A DNA stretch of 64,000 nt from an uncultured Flavobacteriaceae bacterium. GTDB lineage: Bacteria > Bacteroidota > Bacteroidia > Flavobacteriales > Flavobacteriaceae. The stretch is taken from assembly GCA_943789465.1 (NCBI GenBank), contig CALSUF010000001.1:248001-312000 (forward strand), given 5' to 3'. A model generated the notes under the pieces. That model was not told the DNA's origin, ran no database searches, and saw only the letters and a program-made list of their open reading frames with translations. Position numbers and translations under genes: made by a program. Shown in pieces: positions 43,305 to 52,016 of this stretch (its first letter is position 1; each line of letters opens with the position of its first letter).

Positions 43305-44432
43305 ATGACTTTCGAAGATATTATAGGACAATCTTTTTTAAAAACTCACTTGAAACAAAGTGTAAAATCCGGACGAATCCCACATGCTCAGCTTTATGTA
43401 GGAAGACGAGGAGTCGGTGCGCTCCCAATGGCGATTGCATACGCTGATTATTTAATGAAACACCAATTGGGTGGGGTTGGAGAAATGAGTCCACTCACAC
43501 ACCCTAACATTCATTTTGTTTACCCAGTTACCACAAGCGATAAAGTGAAATCGAAACCCATATCATCCAACTACCTTGTAGAATGGCGTTCCTTCATAGA
43601 AACGAATCCATACGGCTCAATTAACGACTGGTATGACTTGGTTGGCGTGGGAAATAAACAAGGAAATATTGGCGTAGAAGAAGCAAATGATGTGGTGTCA
43701 AAAATGTCTTTAAAAGCATTTAATGGAGGCTATAAAGTGATGATTGTATGGATGGCTGAAAAGATGAATTCCATGTGCGCCAATAAACTGCTGAAATTAA
43801 TTGAAGAGCCTGCGGATAAAACAGTGATTATCTTGGTAACCGAAGATGAAGAACAATTGATTAATACCATTCGATCGCGGTGTCAGGTCGTACAATTAAA
43901 TCCACTTTCAGAAGAAAGTTTAAAAAACTCACTCATCAAATCTCATCAAACAGAAGAAGGCTTAGCACAAAACATCGCCCACCAATCTGAAGGGAGCTAC
44001 AGTAGAGCGTTAGATTTATTAAATCAAGAATCTGATGATCTCCAGTTTGAAACCTGGTTTATAGCATGGGTCCGCACCGCATTTCAAGCCAAAAGCAATA
44101 AACAATCCATCAACAATTTGATGGCTTGGAGTGACGAAATATCTAAAACAGGTCGCGAAATTCAAAAGCAATTTTTAGATTATAGCTTGCGCTTTTTTAG
44201 ACAAGCACTCCTTTACAACTACAACGCCAAAGAATTGGTTTTCATTAAGTTAAGCGACAAATCGTTCAAGTTTGAAAACTTTGCGCCATTTATTGATGCC
44301 TCAAATATTGCTGAAATTTCTAAAGAAATAGAATTGGCAAACTACCACATAGAACGCAATGCCAATCCTAAGATTGTTTTGACAGATTTATCCATCAAAT
44401 TAACCCGTTTGTTACATCTCAAAAAAGCTTAG
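43305..44432 (+). CDS. holB: DNA polymerase III delta-prime subunit
   Basis: The 375-residue clamp-loader subunit has the AAA+ fold. MTFEDIIGQSFLKTHLKQSV and PHAQLYVGRRGVGALPMAIA start the domain, and MSLKAFNGGYKVMIVWMAEK, MNSMCANKLLKLIEEPADKT and NTIRSRCQVVQLNPLSEESL follow. The P-loop is degenerate (GRRGVGALPMA, no Lys-Ser/Thr), consistent with a delta-prime that does not hydrolyse ATP. The SRC motif that acts as arginine finger is kept. It converges on the Skp-like gene with a 4-nt overlap. Confidence 0.93.
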   Translation: MTFEDIIGQSFLKTHLKQSVKSGRIPHAQLYVGRRGVGALPMAIAYADYLMKHQLGGVGEMSPLTHPNIHFVYPVTTSDKVKSKPISSNYLVEWRSFIETNPYGSINDWYDLVGVGNKQGNIGVEEANDVVSKMSLKAFNGGYKVMIVWMAEKMNSMCANKLLKLIEEPADKTVIILVTEDEEQLINTIRSRCQVVQLNPLSEESLKNSLIKSHQTEEGLAQNIAHQSEGSYSRALDLLNQESDDLQFETWFIAWVRTAFQAKSNKQSINNLMAWSDEISKTGREIQKQFLDYSLRFFRQALLYNYNAKELVFIKLSDKSFKFENFAPFIDASNIAEISKEIELANYHIERNANPKIVLTDLSIKLTRLLHLKKA

Positions 44433-44941
44433 TTTTCACTATAGCTTTCGTTCAACGACTTTAAAATTTCTTGTGTGAGGTCTGATGGAGCTTCGCCATA
44501 CAAAACACTGCCTGCTTCGTTACTGCCTAAAATGAAGTTATAACTGTTTGATTTTCCGTACGATTGAACAAACTTTTTGACCTTATTAATAACAGAATCG
44601 TTAAGAGACTGACTTTCTTGGGCAATTTGTTGTTGCTCAAATTGAACTCTTTGAGACAATAATTGTTCCTTTTGCTGCAGTTCTTGCGAAAGTTTCTGAA
44701 TTGCTGATTGCGACATTTTCCGCGCTTTTAATTCTGCTTCTTTAATTTCCAACTCAAAAGCAGACCTTAAACTGTCTGTACGTTTTTTAAATGCATTAAT
44801 TTTTGTTTGAAGTCTTGCTTCAATATCTACACGCTCTTGGTACTCGTTGATAAGAATACCATTATCTACAAAACCAATTTTTTGTTGTTGGCAGGCTGTA
44901 AGTGATATAATCGTTAAAAATATAATCGCTATTTTTTTCAT
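44429..44941 (-). CDS. OmpH/Skp-like lipoprotein
   Basis: About 170 residues: a lipoprotein signal (MKKIAIIFLTIISLTAC) followed by QKIGFVDNGILINEYQ, typical of OmpH/Skp chaperones. A long charged coiled coil and a C-terminal YNFILGSNEAGSVLYGEAP segment complete the family pattern. Skp-like proteins hold unfolded outer membrane proteins in the periplasm; a lipidated version may act at a membrane. The frame extends to 44968, but a TACTTTTG promoter box at 44966..44973 overlaps that start, so ATG 44941 is chosen. Confidence 0.85.
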   Translation of the reverse strand: MKKIAIIFLTIISLTACQQQKIGFVDNGILINEYQERVDIEARLQTKINAFKKRTDSLRSAFELEIKEAELKARKMSQSAIQKLSQELQQKEQLLSQRVQFEQQQIAQESQSLNDSVINKVKKFVQSYGKSNSYNFILGSNEAGSVLYGEAPSDLTQEILKSLNESYSEN

Positions 44942-44965
44942 GTCAGTGTGATTTGTTTGTTGGTA

Positions 44966-44973
44966 CAAAAGTA
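44966..44973 (-). promoter_or_regulatory. Putative -7 box for the Skp-like lipoprotein
   Basis: TACTTTTG on the minus strand matches TAnnTTTG, 24 nt upstream of ATG 44941. It overlaps the farther in-frame ATG at 44968 and so argues for the inner start. Confidence 0.5.
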
Positions 44974-45167
44974 AAAAAAGTAATTACAATATTGTAAAAA
45001 TAACAGTCGGAGTTGTGTTATAAGTAAAACCTATCATTAATAGTGGGTTCTATTGTAAAAACCTATTAATTTAGGCGTCCGGAGATGTGCCTTAAATCAA
45101 TAAAAATAAATTTTACATAAGATTATTCTAGTTAGCGCGGAACACTCTCCTAAAAGGCTTGAAAACG

Positions 45168-46022
45168 CTAATTCTTGTTTTTAAGGATGTAAATAAGTGA
45201 TGAATATTCTCCTGACTTTAAAGCCTTAATATTTGAGACCAATCCAACCCAAAAACTATTTAAAATTTGATGAGCGCCTGTTTTTAATTTATTAGACAGC
45301 AAACAAACGTAATAAGCGTCCATAACTAACGGGTGAGTAGATTCTAGTTTGACCTGAACTTCAGAAAATATTTTTGGAATCGACTGTTGAGAAAAATGCC
45401 ATAAATGTCTTGGAACGTCATAAGCCGCCCAAAAACCCTTAAAGTACTCCGCATCAAAACTTTTAAAATTTGGCACTGCTACCACTATGCGTCCGTTTGG
45501 TTTTAATAATTTTTGAAATATTCTTATATCGTCTTCTAAGTTTGGAAGATGTTCTAATACATGCCATAGGGTGATAACATCAAACGATTTTTCGGGAAGT
45601 GTTCGCAACGTGTCGGAATCAAAAACAGTATTAGGAGCTTTTATATTTGCCAGATTTCGTGCAGACGAGTTGGGCTCCAAGCCTGTAACCGTCCAGCCTC
45701 TTTTTTTAGCTGCTCTTAAGAAAAACCCTGTTCCGGCACCGACGTCCAATAGCGTAGCTTGTTGGGACTGAAAAGGTTTTAATAGACGTAGTTTTCGTCT
45801 AACAGAAACATAACGAACCGCGTGGTACAAAAGATCGAAAAGAGATTTTCGTTGGTTGGTGTGAGAAATATAATCTGTATTAGGGTAGTAGTTTGAAAGC
45901 TCAGATTCTGGTGGCTTTGGGTGTGTAAAGAGCATTTCCTTTGACGCGTCATAAATGAGCTCAAAAGAGTCTCCGCTCACGGAATGGTCTTTAAGTTTTA
46001 GATAACTCTTTTGTGTTTTCAT
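45168..46022 (-). CDS. Class I SAM-dependent methyltransferase
   Basis: The 284-residue protein carries a Methyltransf_23-type fold: LLDVGAGTGFFLRAAKKRGW (motif I), VTGLEPNSSARNLAN, FDVITLWHVLEHLPNLEDDI and GRIVVAVPNFKSFDAEYFKG. The N-terminal part, with HPKPPESELSNYYPNTDYIS, resembles proteins annotated as methyltransferases of unknown substrate in cell-surface contexts. It lies 32 nt downstream of mnmG, with a parS-like palindrome in the gap. The substrate cannot be inferred. Confidence 0.9.
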   Translation of the reverse strand: MKTQKSYLKLKDHSVSGDSFELIYDASKEMLFTHPKPPESELSNYYPNTDYISHTNQRKSLFDLLYHAVRYVSVRRKLRLLKPFQSQQATLLDVGAGTGFFLRAAKKRGWTVTGLEPNSSARNLANIKAPNTVFDSDTLRTLPEKSFDVITLWHVLEHLPNLEDDIRIFQKLLKPNGRIVVAVPNFKSFDAEYFKGFWAAYDVPRHLWHFSQQSIPKIFSEVQVKLESTHPLVMDAYYVCLLSNKLKTGAHQILNSFWVGLVSNIKALKSGEYSSLIYILKNKN

Positions 46023-46028
46023 ATATGA

Positions 46029-46044
46029 CGTTCCACGTGGAACA
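46029..46044. promoter_or_regulatory. parS-like ParB-binding palindrome, site 1
   Basis: GTTCCACGTGGAAC (46030..46043) is a perfect 14-bp palindrome matching the ParB/parS consensus tGTTnCACGTGnAACa; only the first flanking base deviates (c). It lies between mnmG and the methyltransferase gene. ParB binding here would mark the origin-proximal chromosome for segregation. Confidence 0.75.
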
Positions 46045-46054
46045 ATTGAGTTAA

Positions 46055-47926
46055 TTAACGCCCCATATAAACTAGCAGCACAGAAATATCATTAGGAGAG
46101 ACCCCACTAATACGAGATGCTTGTGCAACTGTTGTAGGTTGTATTTTTTTAAGTTTTTCACGAGCCTCATAACTCATGGATTTAATTTGAGAATAATCAA
46201 ATCCACTAGGGATCTTTACATATTCTAAGCGTGTGAGTTTGTCAGCATTATTTTTTTCTTTAGCTATATAACCAGAATACTTCACTTGTATTTCAGCCTG
46301 ATCTATCACTTCAGTATCCAAATCATTAGATTGAATATAAGCTTCGACTGCTTTAAATTTTCGAACATCGGCAATACCAATGTTGGGTCTTGAAAATATT
46401 TTAAACATTTTATCGGATTGACGAATCGGTTGAGAATCTTTACTTTCTAAGACCGGGTTTGCTTCTTCTGGCTTGACGCTTTGAGTTCTAAAAAACCCAA
46501 CAAAGGCTTCAGCTTTTGAGAGTTTTTCTTCCATACGCTTTAGACGCTTTTCACTAGCAATACCAAGCTCATATCCTTTTGGAGTCAATCTAATGTCGGC
46601 ATTGTCTTGTCTTAAGAGCGTGCGATATTCTGCCCTGGACGTAAACATTCTGTAAGGCTCTTCTGTGCCCTTGGTAATGAGATCATCGATTAAAACACCA
46701 ATATAAGCTTCGTTGCGTTTTAGTATAAAAGGCTCTTTCTCTTGAACTTTTAAGCTGGCATTTATGCCTGCCATTAACCCCTGAGAAGCTGCCTCTTCAT
46801 AACCGGTTGTACCATTAATTTGTCCTGCAAAATAAAGACCTTGAACTAATTTAGTTTCTAAAGAATGTGTCAGTTGAGTAGGAGGGAAGTAGTCGTATTC
46901 GATTGCATATCCTGGTCTAAAAAACTTTACATTTTCAAAACCTTTCACAGCACTTAATGCTTTAAACTGAACATCTTCGGGCAGGGATGTAGAAAACCCA
47001 TTAATATAATACTCTACAGTATTCCACCCTTCGGGTTCTACAAAAATCTGGTGGCGATCTTTGTCAGCAAAACGGTTGATTTTATCTTCAATAGAAGGAC
47101 AATAGCGAGGGCCTAAACTTTGAATGCGACCATTGAACATAGGGGACCGGTCAAAACCTTCTCTTAACAAATCGTGAACTTCTAAACTAGTATATGACAT
47201 ATGACAAGAGCGTTGAGAAGTCAACGGTTTTGTAAGGTCTGAATATGAAAACTTTTCGGGGACTGCATCTCCTGGTTGTTCAATCATTTTAGAAAAATCT
47301 AAAGAACGTCCATCAACTCTTGGCGGGGTCCCTGTTTTCATTCTTCCTGATTCGAAACCCAAATCAACAAGTTGCTCTGTAATACCAGTCGCTGATTTTT
47401 CACCGGCGCGTCCACCTCCAAAATTTTTGTTACCAATATGAATTAGTCCATTTAAAAAAGTCCCATTCGTTAGCACGACAGTTTTGGCACGAATTTTTAA
47501 ACCTAAAGAGGTTGTGACTCCAGTAACTTTATCGCCTTCCACTACAAGTCCTGTAACCATTTCTTGATAGAAGTCAAGGTTTTTGGTTTGCTCTAATAAC
47601 ATCCTCCAATCCTCTGCAAAACGCATGCGATCACTTTGGACACGCGGACTCCACATAGCAGGTCCTTTGGATTTATTAAGCATCTTAAATTGTATCGCGG
47701 ATGTGTCACTTACAATTCCACTATAACCTCCAAGGGCATCAATTTCACGGACAATTTGACCTTTAGCAATACCACCCATTGCAGGGTTACATGACATTTG
47801 CGCTATGTTTTGAAGGTTCATTGTAACCAGCAAGGTCTGGCTACCCATGTTGGCGGCTGCGGCAGCTGCCTCACTTCCTGCGTGACCACCACCAACTACA
47901 ATTACGTCATATACTTTATCAAACAT
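46055..47926 (-). CDS. mnmG: tRNA uridine-34 carboxymethylaminomethyl-modifying enzyme MnmG
   Basis: The 623-residue FAD protein works with MnmE to modify the wobble uridine of several tRNAs. It has VYDVIVVGGGHAGSEAAAAA, the FAD-binding fold, MSCNPAMGGIAKGQIVREID, GRMKTGTPPRVDGRSLDF, YCPSIEDKINRFADKDRHQI and the C-terminal region ending SRISGVSPNDISVLLVYM. Length matches the family. parS-like palindromes lie 15 nt before its ATG and 10 nt after its stop. A TATATTTG box precedes it. Confidence 0.98.
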   Translation of the reverse strand: MFDKVYDVIVVGGGHAGSEAAAAAANMGSQTLLVTMNLQNIAQMSCNPAMGGIAKGQIVREIDALGGYSGIVSDTSAIQFKMLNKSKGPAMWSPRVQSDRMRFAEDWRMLLEQTKNLDFYQEMVTGLVVEGDKVTGVTTSLGLKIRAKTVVLTNGTFLNGLIHIGNKNFGGGRAGEKSATGITEQLVDLGFESGRMKTGTPPRVDGRSLDFSKMIEQPGDAVPEKFSYSDLTKPLTSQRSCHMSYTSLEVHDLLREGFDRSPMFNGRIQSLGPRYCPSIEDKINRFADKDRHQIFVEPEGWNTVEYYINGFSTSLPEDVQFKALSAVKGFENVKFFRPGYAIEYDYFPPTQLTHSLETKLVQGLYFAGQINGTTGYEEAASQGLMAGINASLKVQEKEPFILKRNEAYIGVLIDDLITKGTEEPYRMFTSRAEYRTLLRQDNADIRLTPKGYELGIASEKRLKRMEEKLSKAEAFVGFFRTQSVKPEEANPVLESKDSQPIRQSDKMFKIFSRPNIGIADVRKFKAVEAYIQSNDLDTEVIDQAEIQVKYSGYIAKEKNNADKLTRLEYVKIPSGFDYSQIKSMSYEAREKLKKIQPTTVAQASRISGVSPNDISVLLVYMGR

Positions 47927-47941
47927 TGATTCTGTTTTTAA

Positions 47942-47957
47942 TGTTCCACGTGGAACA
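47942..47957. promoter_or_regulatory. parS-like ParB-binding palindrome, site 2
   Basis: TGTTCCACGTGGAACA is a perfect 16-bp palindrome that matches the parS consensus fully. It lies in the presumed mnmG 5' leader, between the -7 box and the ATG. Together with site 1 it brackets mnmG. Confidence 0.8.
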
Positions 47958-47972
47958 AATCACTTGAGGCTG

Positions 47973-47980
47973 CAAATATA
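47973..47980 (-). promoter_or_regulatory. Putative -7 box for mnmG
   Basis: TATATTTG on the minus strand matches TAnnTTTG, 46 nt before the mnmG ATG and just past the ybeY stop. The parS-like site lies downstream of it, so ParB binding could affect mnmG expression. Confidence 0.5.
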
Positions 47981-47993
47981 AGACTTTAGAAAA

Positions 47994-48407
47994 TTAATCG
48001 AGTCGTTGTTGAAGATAGAACTCTTCTTTAGAACGCATTATGGCTGCCTCCGAAGTGGACTTGTCTTTGTAACCACAATAATGTAACACTCCATGAGCCA
48101 TAACTCTCGAAAGTTCTGTGTCAAAATTCTGATTAAATTCATAGGCGTTTTCTCGAACACGGTCGATAGAAATAAATATTTCTCCGTGAATTTCTTTTCC
48201 AATGGAATAATCAAAACTAATCACATCGGTTAAAGTATCATGGTTTAGGAATTCAACATTCAATTTGTGCAAAAATTCGTCATCACAAAACACAATAGAA
48301 ACTTCACCTTCATTATAGTTTTCTTGAGAAATAATGGAGGTAAGCCACAAAACTGTTGCATCAGAATTGGAAATTTCAAATGGCACTTCGGAGTGAAAAC
48401 TAATCAT
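47994..48407 (-). CDS. ybeY: Endoribonuclease / rRNA maturation factor YbeY
   Basis: The 137-residue metalloprotein matures rRNA 3' ends and takes part in ribosome quality control. Visible are VSIVFCDDEFLHKLNVEFLN, HDTLTDVISFDY and GEIFISIDRV, then the metal motif MAHGVLHYCGYKDKS. In most bacteria that motif is HGxLHLxGYDH; here the third His is Asp, a form I recall as common in Bacteroidota and still able to bind metal. It overlaps DUF4175 by 8 nt. Confidence 0.94.
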   Translation of the reverse strand: MISFHSEVPFEISNSDATVLWLTSIISQENYNEGEVSIVFCDDEFLHKLNVEFLNHDTLTDVISFDYSIGKEIHGEIFISIDRVRENAYEFNQNFDTELSRVMAHGVLHYCGYKDKSTSEAAIMRSKEEFYLQQRLD

Positions 48408-51400
48408 TTATTGTTTTAAAATATTCTTGAACTTTTTTCTTGAATTCTTGTCGCAAAGGTAAGCTTTGTCTGTTCAATATTTCTGTTGTATTAAAATATT
48501 GTTTAATAGTTTCTGCACTAGGGTTAGGGGTTTGTGAACGCTCCGCTTTTCGAGTGTCAGAAATCCGCTTAGTGTCTTCACCTTGCTGTTGGGCGGCCTT
48601 TTCTAATTTTAAGAGTTGGTGCTTAAGGTTTTGCATTGCCTGTAAAGAACCACCCGTAAGCCCTTGATTTATAAGGTCTTGCTCTATTTTTTTCATAGAA
48701 TCAAGTAATTTTTGAGTGTCATTGCCAATACCATTTTTACCTATCAAGTCTTGTAAAGCATTACGCAACTCTTGTTGTTTTTTGAAAATCTCAAACAATT
48801 CACCACTATCACCTTCGGAGTTTTCACCTTGTCCACTCTGAGCCCCCTTCTGACCTTGCTGACCATTCTCTCCTTCTTGACCCTCACCTCCTTGCTGACT
48901 TTTTTCAGAACCCTCTTGTTGACCCTCGGGGTTTTCTCCTTTTTTGGCGAGTTCTTTCTCCATTTGCTTGCTTAAAGCTTCTTGACTCATGATAATATCT
49001 GGCAGCTGCATGTCACCCTCACCTTGACCAGGAGACGGCTGCATCTGCATCTCCATGTTGTCTAAAGTATTGCTTAACATGTCGGCTAATTTATTGGTCG
49101 CTGTGATAACAAATTGTTGTGTACCGACAGCTTCACGTAAACTGTTTTCTGAGAGCAACTCAAGGCTCTTGTCAATATTAAAAAAGACTTCTGAAATTTC
49201 TTTATTGATAGACTCGGAAATCATAGGTTGTCGTAATGACAATGAAAACAAACTGTCTTCAACATGCTCAAAATGTTCGCGCAGATTGCTTTGCTTTACA
49301 AGACGCTTGGCATGACCGCTGGTGCTTTTGGATAACGACTGAAAATAATTCATAAGTGTTTCTTGATCAAAAGAAAAAAGCAATAAGTTATCCAAAATCT
49401 GACGTAGCATATCAATGTCTTCACTCATTTGCTGACCTCCGCCGCTACTTATTTGCTGTGCCATTTGCTGACTCATAAGTTCCATTTTTTGAGCGGCCTT
49501 CTTTTGGTTTTTTTGAGCTTTTGATAATTTATTTTGCTGGTCCTGAGGGCTGGGAGACTCTTCCTTGTCTCCTAGCTCATCACTTGCATTTTCCTGATCT
49601 TTTTTGATGGACTCTTCCAAATTTGAATCCTCGGGTATTTGTAATGGTTTAGAAAGGGCATTATTGTCCTTTCGTAATTCTTCTAATTGTTTTGAAAGCT
49701 CCTTAAAGTCCGTATTCAACTTTTCCTGTGCTTTTTGGGTGTTTTTTTCTTCAGTTTCTTCAGCCAACTGCTTCTGCTCTTTTGATAAATCTTCTAAATT
49801 ATTTTGAAGTTGATCGGCTTTTTTAGAAACGTAATAGCGTTTTGTAAGCTCTAACAACTGCTCTAAACTGCGTTGCTTGTTTTTGTTTTGCTTCGTCATT
49901 TCTTCTAGTTTCCCTGCCAAATCTTCTTTATTGATTTTATCAGTAATCTTCTTCAATTCCTCTAACAATTTTTCATCTTTTTCGAGCGCATCTTGCTGTG
50001 CTTCGAGACGTTTTTCTAATTGCTCTTCAAAGGGATCTTCCTCTTTTGATTTTTGAAACTGATTTAGATTGTCTTGCATTTTTTTATTAAAATCCTTCAA
50101 CAATTGATCTTGCGCTTGTTGACGTTCTAAAAAAGATTTTAATTTTTGTTGATCACTAAAGTTGAGCTGTTCCTTTTCTTTTTGGGTTTGAGAAAGTTCA
50201 TTTAAATTTTTGTCTTGTTCAGAAAGTGTGTTCAAAGCCTTTTGAAATGCAGTACTCAACTGGTTTTGCTCTTCTAACTGAAGTTCTTGAATGGTCTTTT
50301 GGCTTTTAAAGTTATAATTAAAAACACGACTTCTTGTCGTTTTGTTTTTATGAAAAGGGTCGTTGTCAGAAACCTCAAAGTAAAGGGCATAAGACGTATC
50401 TTCTATAAGCTCTAAGTTAGACGGAAACACATGTGTAAAGTCTTGAAAAGTTGACAAATTAGAAGGTAAAGTCAATTCTTTAATATTAGACGCAGACGAG
50501 ACTGGATAATAAAATAGTTTTAAGTTTTTGATACCGTAGTCATCTGAAATTTGACCGTAAAAATACAGTGATTCGTAATAAGTGGAATCTTGCTTCATTT
50601 CCACCTTTATAGCAGGCGGTTGATCTTTGATTACTTGTAATGAGAACGCGAGATTCTCATAATTCTTAAGTTTGGAGTTGCTTGTTTGGATCGTATAATT
50701 AGAAGTTTCAAAGAACTGTTTGGTAAATTGGAACTTATGTCCTTCCCTCTCAAAATAAGAAAGCGAGTTTTTTGAAGCAAACGAAACTGTATCGGTGGAT
50801 TTAGTAAGCAAATTCCAGCTCAATTGAGTCCCTTCTGGAATAGTGGCATTTCCATTATTAGTGATTTTTTTATCTGCTTTGCCGGTATAGGACGGATAAT
50901 CTAAAAACATATCAAAACTCAGCAAAACAGGGGTAGCCAAAACGTTGATGCGGTACGGCTTAGAAACAACCTCAGCAGCTTGTAGTTTAAAATCAATTGG
51001 TGTTTTTGGCTGTGAAAATTCATATTGAAAAACACCTAACTCTTTTTGATTCATTATGTAAACCTCATCATTATAAACAATCTGAACGTCTTCTGGAACT
51101 ACAGACCCTAGGGTTTTAACAGTTAGGTTAAAAGGAGTGGCTTCAATAGCTTCAAGATTGGTGTTCATAACAAAAAACTCAAAAGCGGGGGGAGGCATAT
51201 AAGCTGTTTTGTAGTTAACAACACGTTTCAAACTGTCTGTAAACACTGCTTGTTTCCCAAAAACAATAAACAACAAAACAATCAAAATAGGTGCCGATGC
51301 ATGCCAAAGATATTTGAGGTTTTTAGAAAAATTGATTGCACTTTTAAAAGATATTAAACTTAAATTTTTAGACTTTCGGTCGATGCTTGCTAAAAGAAAT

Positions 51401-51765
51401 TCGGTGTGTTCAGATTGCTGGTTCAACTGAAGTACATTTAAAAGTTTGTCTTTAACCTCTGGAAAATGAGCACCCACAATCTTTGAGGCAGTTTCGAAGT
51501 TAATGCCTTTTTGAATTTTAAAATATTTTGCCAATGGAATAAAAATAAGTCCATAAAAAAGGACGGCTTCAAACCCAATAACTCCTAAGAACAAGAGCAA
51601 TCGACCGAAAGAACCCAACCAGAAAAAATACTCAATAGCCAATACCAACAGCCCATAAAGTAATCCAATTGCAAAAAACAGCAACACACCTTTAAGCAAG
51701 GCGCTTAGGTAGTAGCGTCTGATGAAGTCTTCTAATTTTTGCTCTATGTTGTGAAAACTGTCCAA
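48400..51765 (-). CDS. DUF4175 family large membrane protein
   Basis: The 1121-residue protein has two or three N-terminal transmembrane helices (about residues 20-85 and one near 150), beta-rich domains to about residue 490, then a long charged coiled coil. The second half is dominated by Gln, Glu, Lys and Ser and includes a QEGSEKSQQGGEGQEGENGQ stretch near residues 950-990. The family occurs in Bacteroidota and some Proteobacteria; function is unknown. No ATG is available before the homology, so the start is TTG at 51765. It leads the ybeY-mnmG direction. Confidence 0.85.
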   Translation of the reverse strand: MDSFHNIEQKLEDFIRRYYLSALLKGVLLFFAIGLLYGLLVLAIEYFFWLGSFGRLLLFLGVIGFEAVLFYGLIFIPLAKYFKIQKGINFETASKIVGAHFPEVKDKLLNVLQLNQQSEHTEFLLASIDRKSKNLSLISFKSAINFSKNLKYLWHASAPILIVLLFIVFGKQAVFTDSLKRVVNYKTAYMPPPAFEFFVMNTNLEAIEATPFNLTVKTLGSVVPEDVQIVYNDEVYIMNQKELGVFQYEFSQPKTPIDFKLQAAEVVSKPYRINVLATPVLLSFDMFLDYPSYTGKADKKITNNGNATIPEGTQLSWNLLTKSTDTVSFASKNSLSYFEREGHKFQFTKQFFETSNYTIQTSNSKLKNYENLAFSLQVIKDQPPAIKVEMKQDSTYYESLYFYGQISDDYGIKNLKLFYYPVSSASNIKELTLPSNLSTFQDFTHVFPSNLELIEDTSYALYFEVSDNDPFHKNKTTRSRVFNYNFKSQKTIQELQLEEQNQLSTAFQKALNTLSEQDKNLNELSQTQKEKEQLNFSDQQKLKSFLERQQAQDQLLKDFNKKMQDNLNQFQKSKEEDPFEEQLEKRLEAQQDALEKDEKLLEELKKITDKINKEDLAGKLEEMTKQNKNKQRSLEQLLELTKRYYVSKKADQLQNNLEDLSKEQKQLAEETEEKNTQKAQEKLNTDFKELSKQLEELRKDNNALSKPLQIPEDSNLEESIKKDQENASDELGDKEESPSPQDQQNKLSKAQKNQKKAAQKMELMSQQMAQQISSGGGQQMSEDIDMLRQILDNLLLFSFDQETLMNYFQSLSKSTSGHAKRLVKQSNLREHFEHVEDSLFSLSLRQPMISESINKEISEVFFNIDKSLELLSENSLREAVGTQQFVITATNKLADMLSNTLDNMEMQMQPSPGQGEGDMQLPDIIMSQEALSKQMEKELAKKGENPEGQQEGSEKSQQGGEGQEGENGQQGQKGAQSGQGENSEGDSGELFEIFKKQQELRNALQDLIGKNGIGNDTQKLLDSMKKIEQDLINQGLTGGSLQAMQNLKHQLLKLEKAAQQQGEDTKRISDTRKAERSQTPNPSAETIKQYFNTTEILNRQSLPLRQEFKKKVQEYFKTIND

Positions 51766-51884
51766 ATGAAAATCGTTTTGAGAAAATAAAATTACAACAA
51801 TAATCCATATCGAGAGTCTCTTTTTGATATATGTCGGAAAATTAAACTGTTTTACAGAACGATCAATTGAAATAAATAAAATAA

Positions 51885-51992
51885 CTACTGGAGCTCATCT
51901 ACATGTGAAAACACTCCCGCGATAACGCTTGGAGTAATTTTATAGTTGATTTTTTTGTCTAATTTAGTTGCTGTAAGAGACCAATCAAACAT
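51885..51992 (-). CDS. 35-residue ORF or gene remnant in the DUF4175/methyltransferase gap
   Basis: This frame begins ATG-TTT-GAT-TGG and encodes MFDWSLTATKLDKKINYKIT followed by PSVIAGVFSHVDELQ. The composition is protein-like and the frame stays open upstream into the methyltransferase gene. It may be a small protein, the surviving C-terminus of a gene whose front was replaced, or chance. No promoter box or ribosome binding site was found. I do not recognise it. Confidence 0.3.
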   Translation of the reverse strand: MFDWSLTATKLDKKINYKITPSVIAGVFSHVDELQ

Positions 51993-52016
51993 ATTGGCGA
52001 TAAAACAGAGAAAAAG

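Noticed and set aside
45002-45167. Spacer with two similar gtaaaacctat stretches as a possible RNA gene
   Set aside because: The match is short and imperfect, no stable hairpin or tRNA fold is visible and no promoter points into it beyond the Skp-like gene's own.
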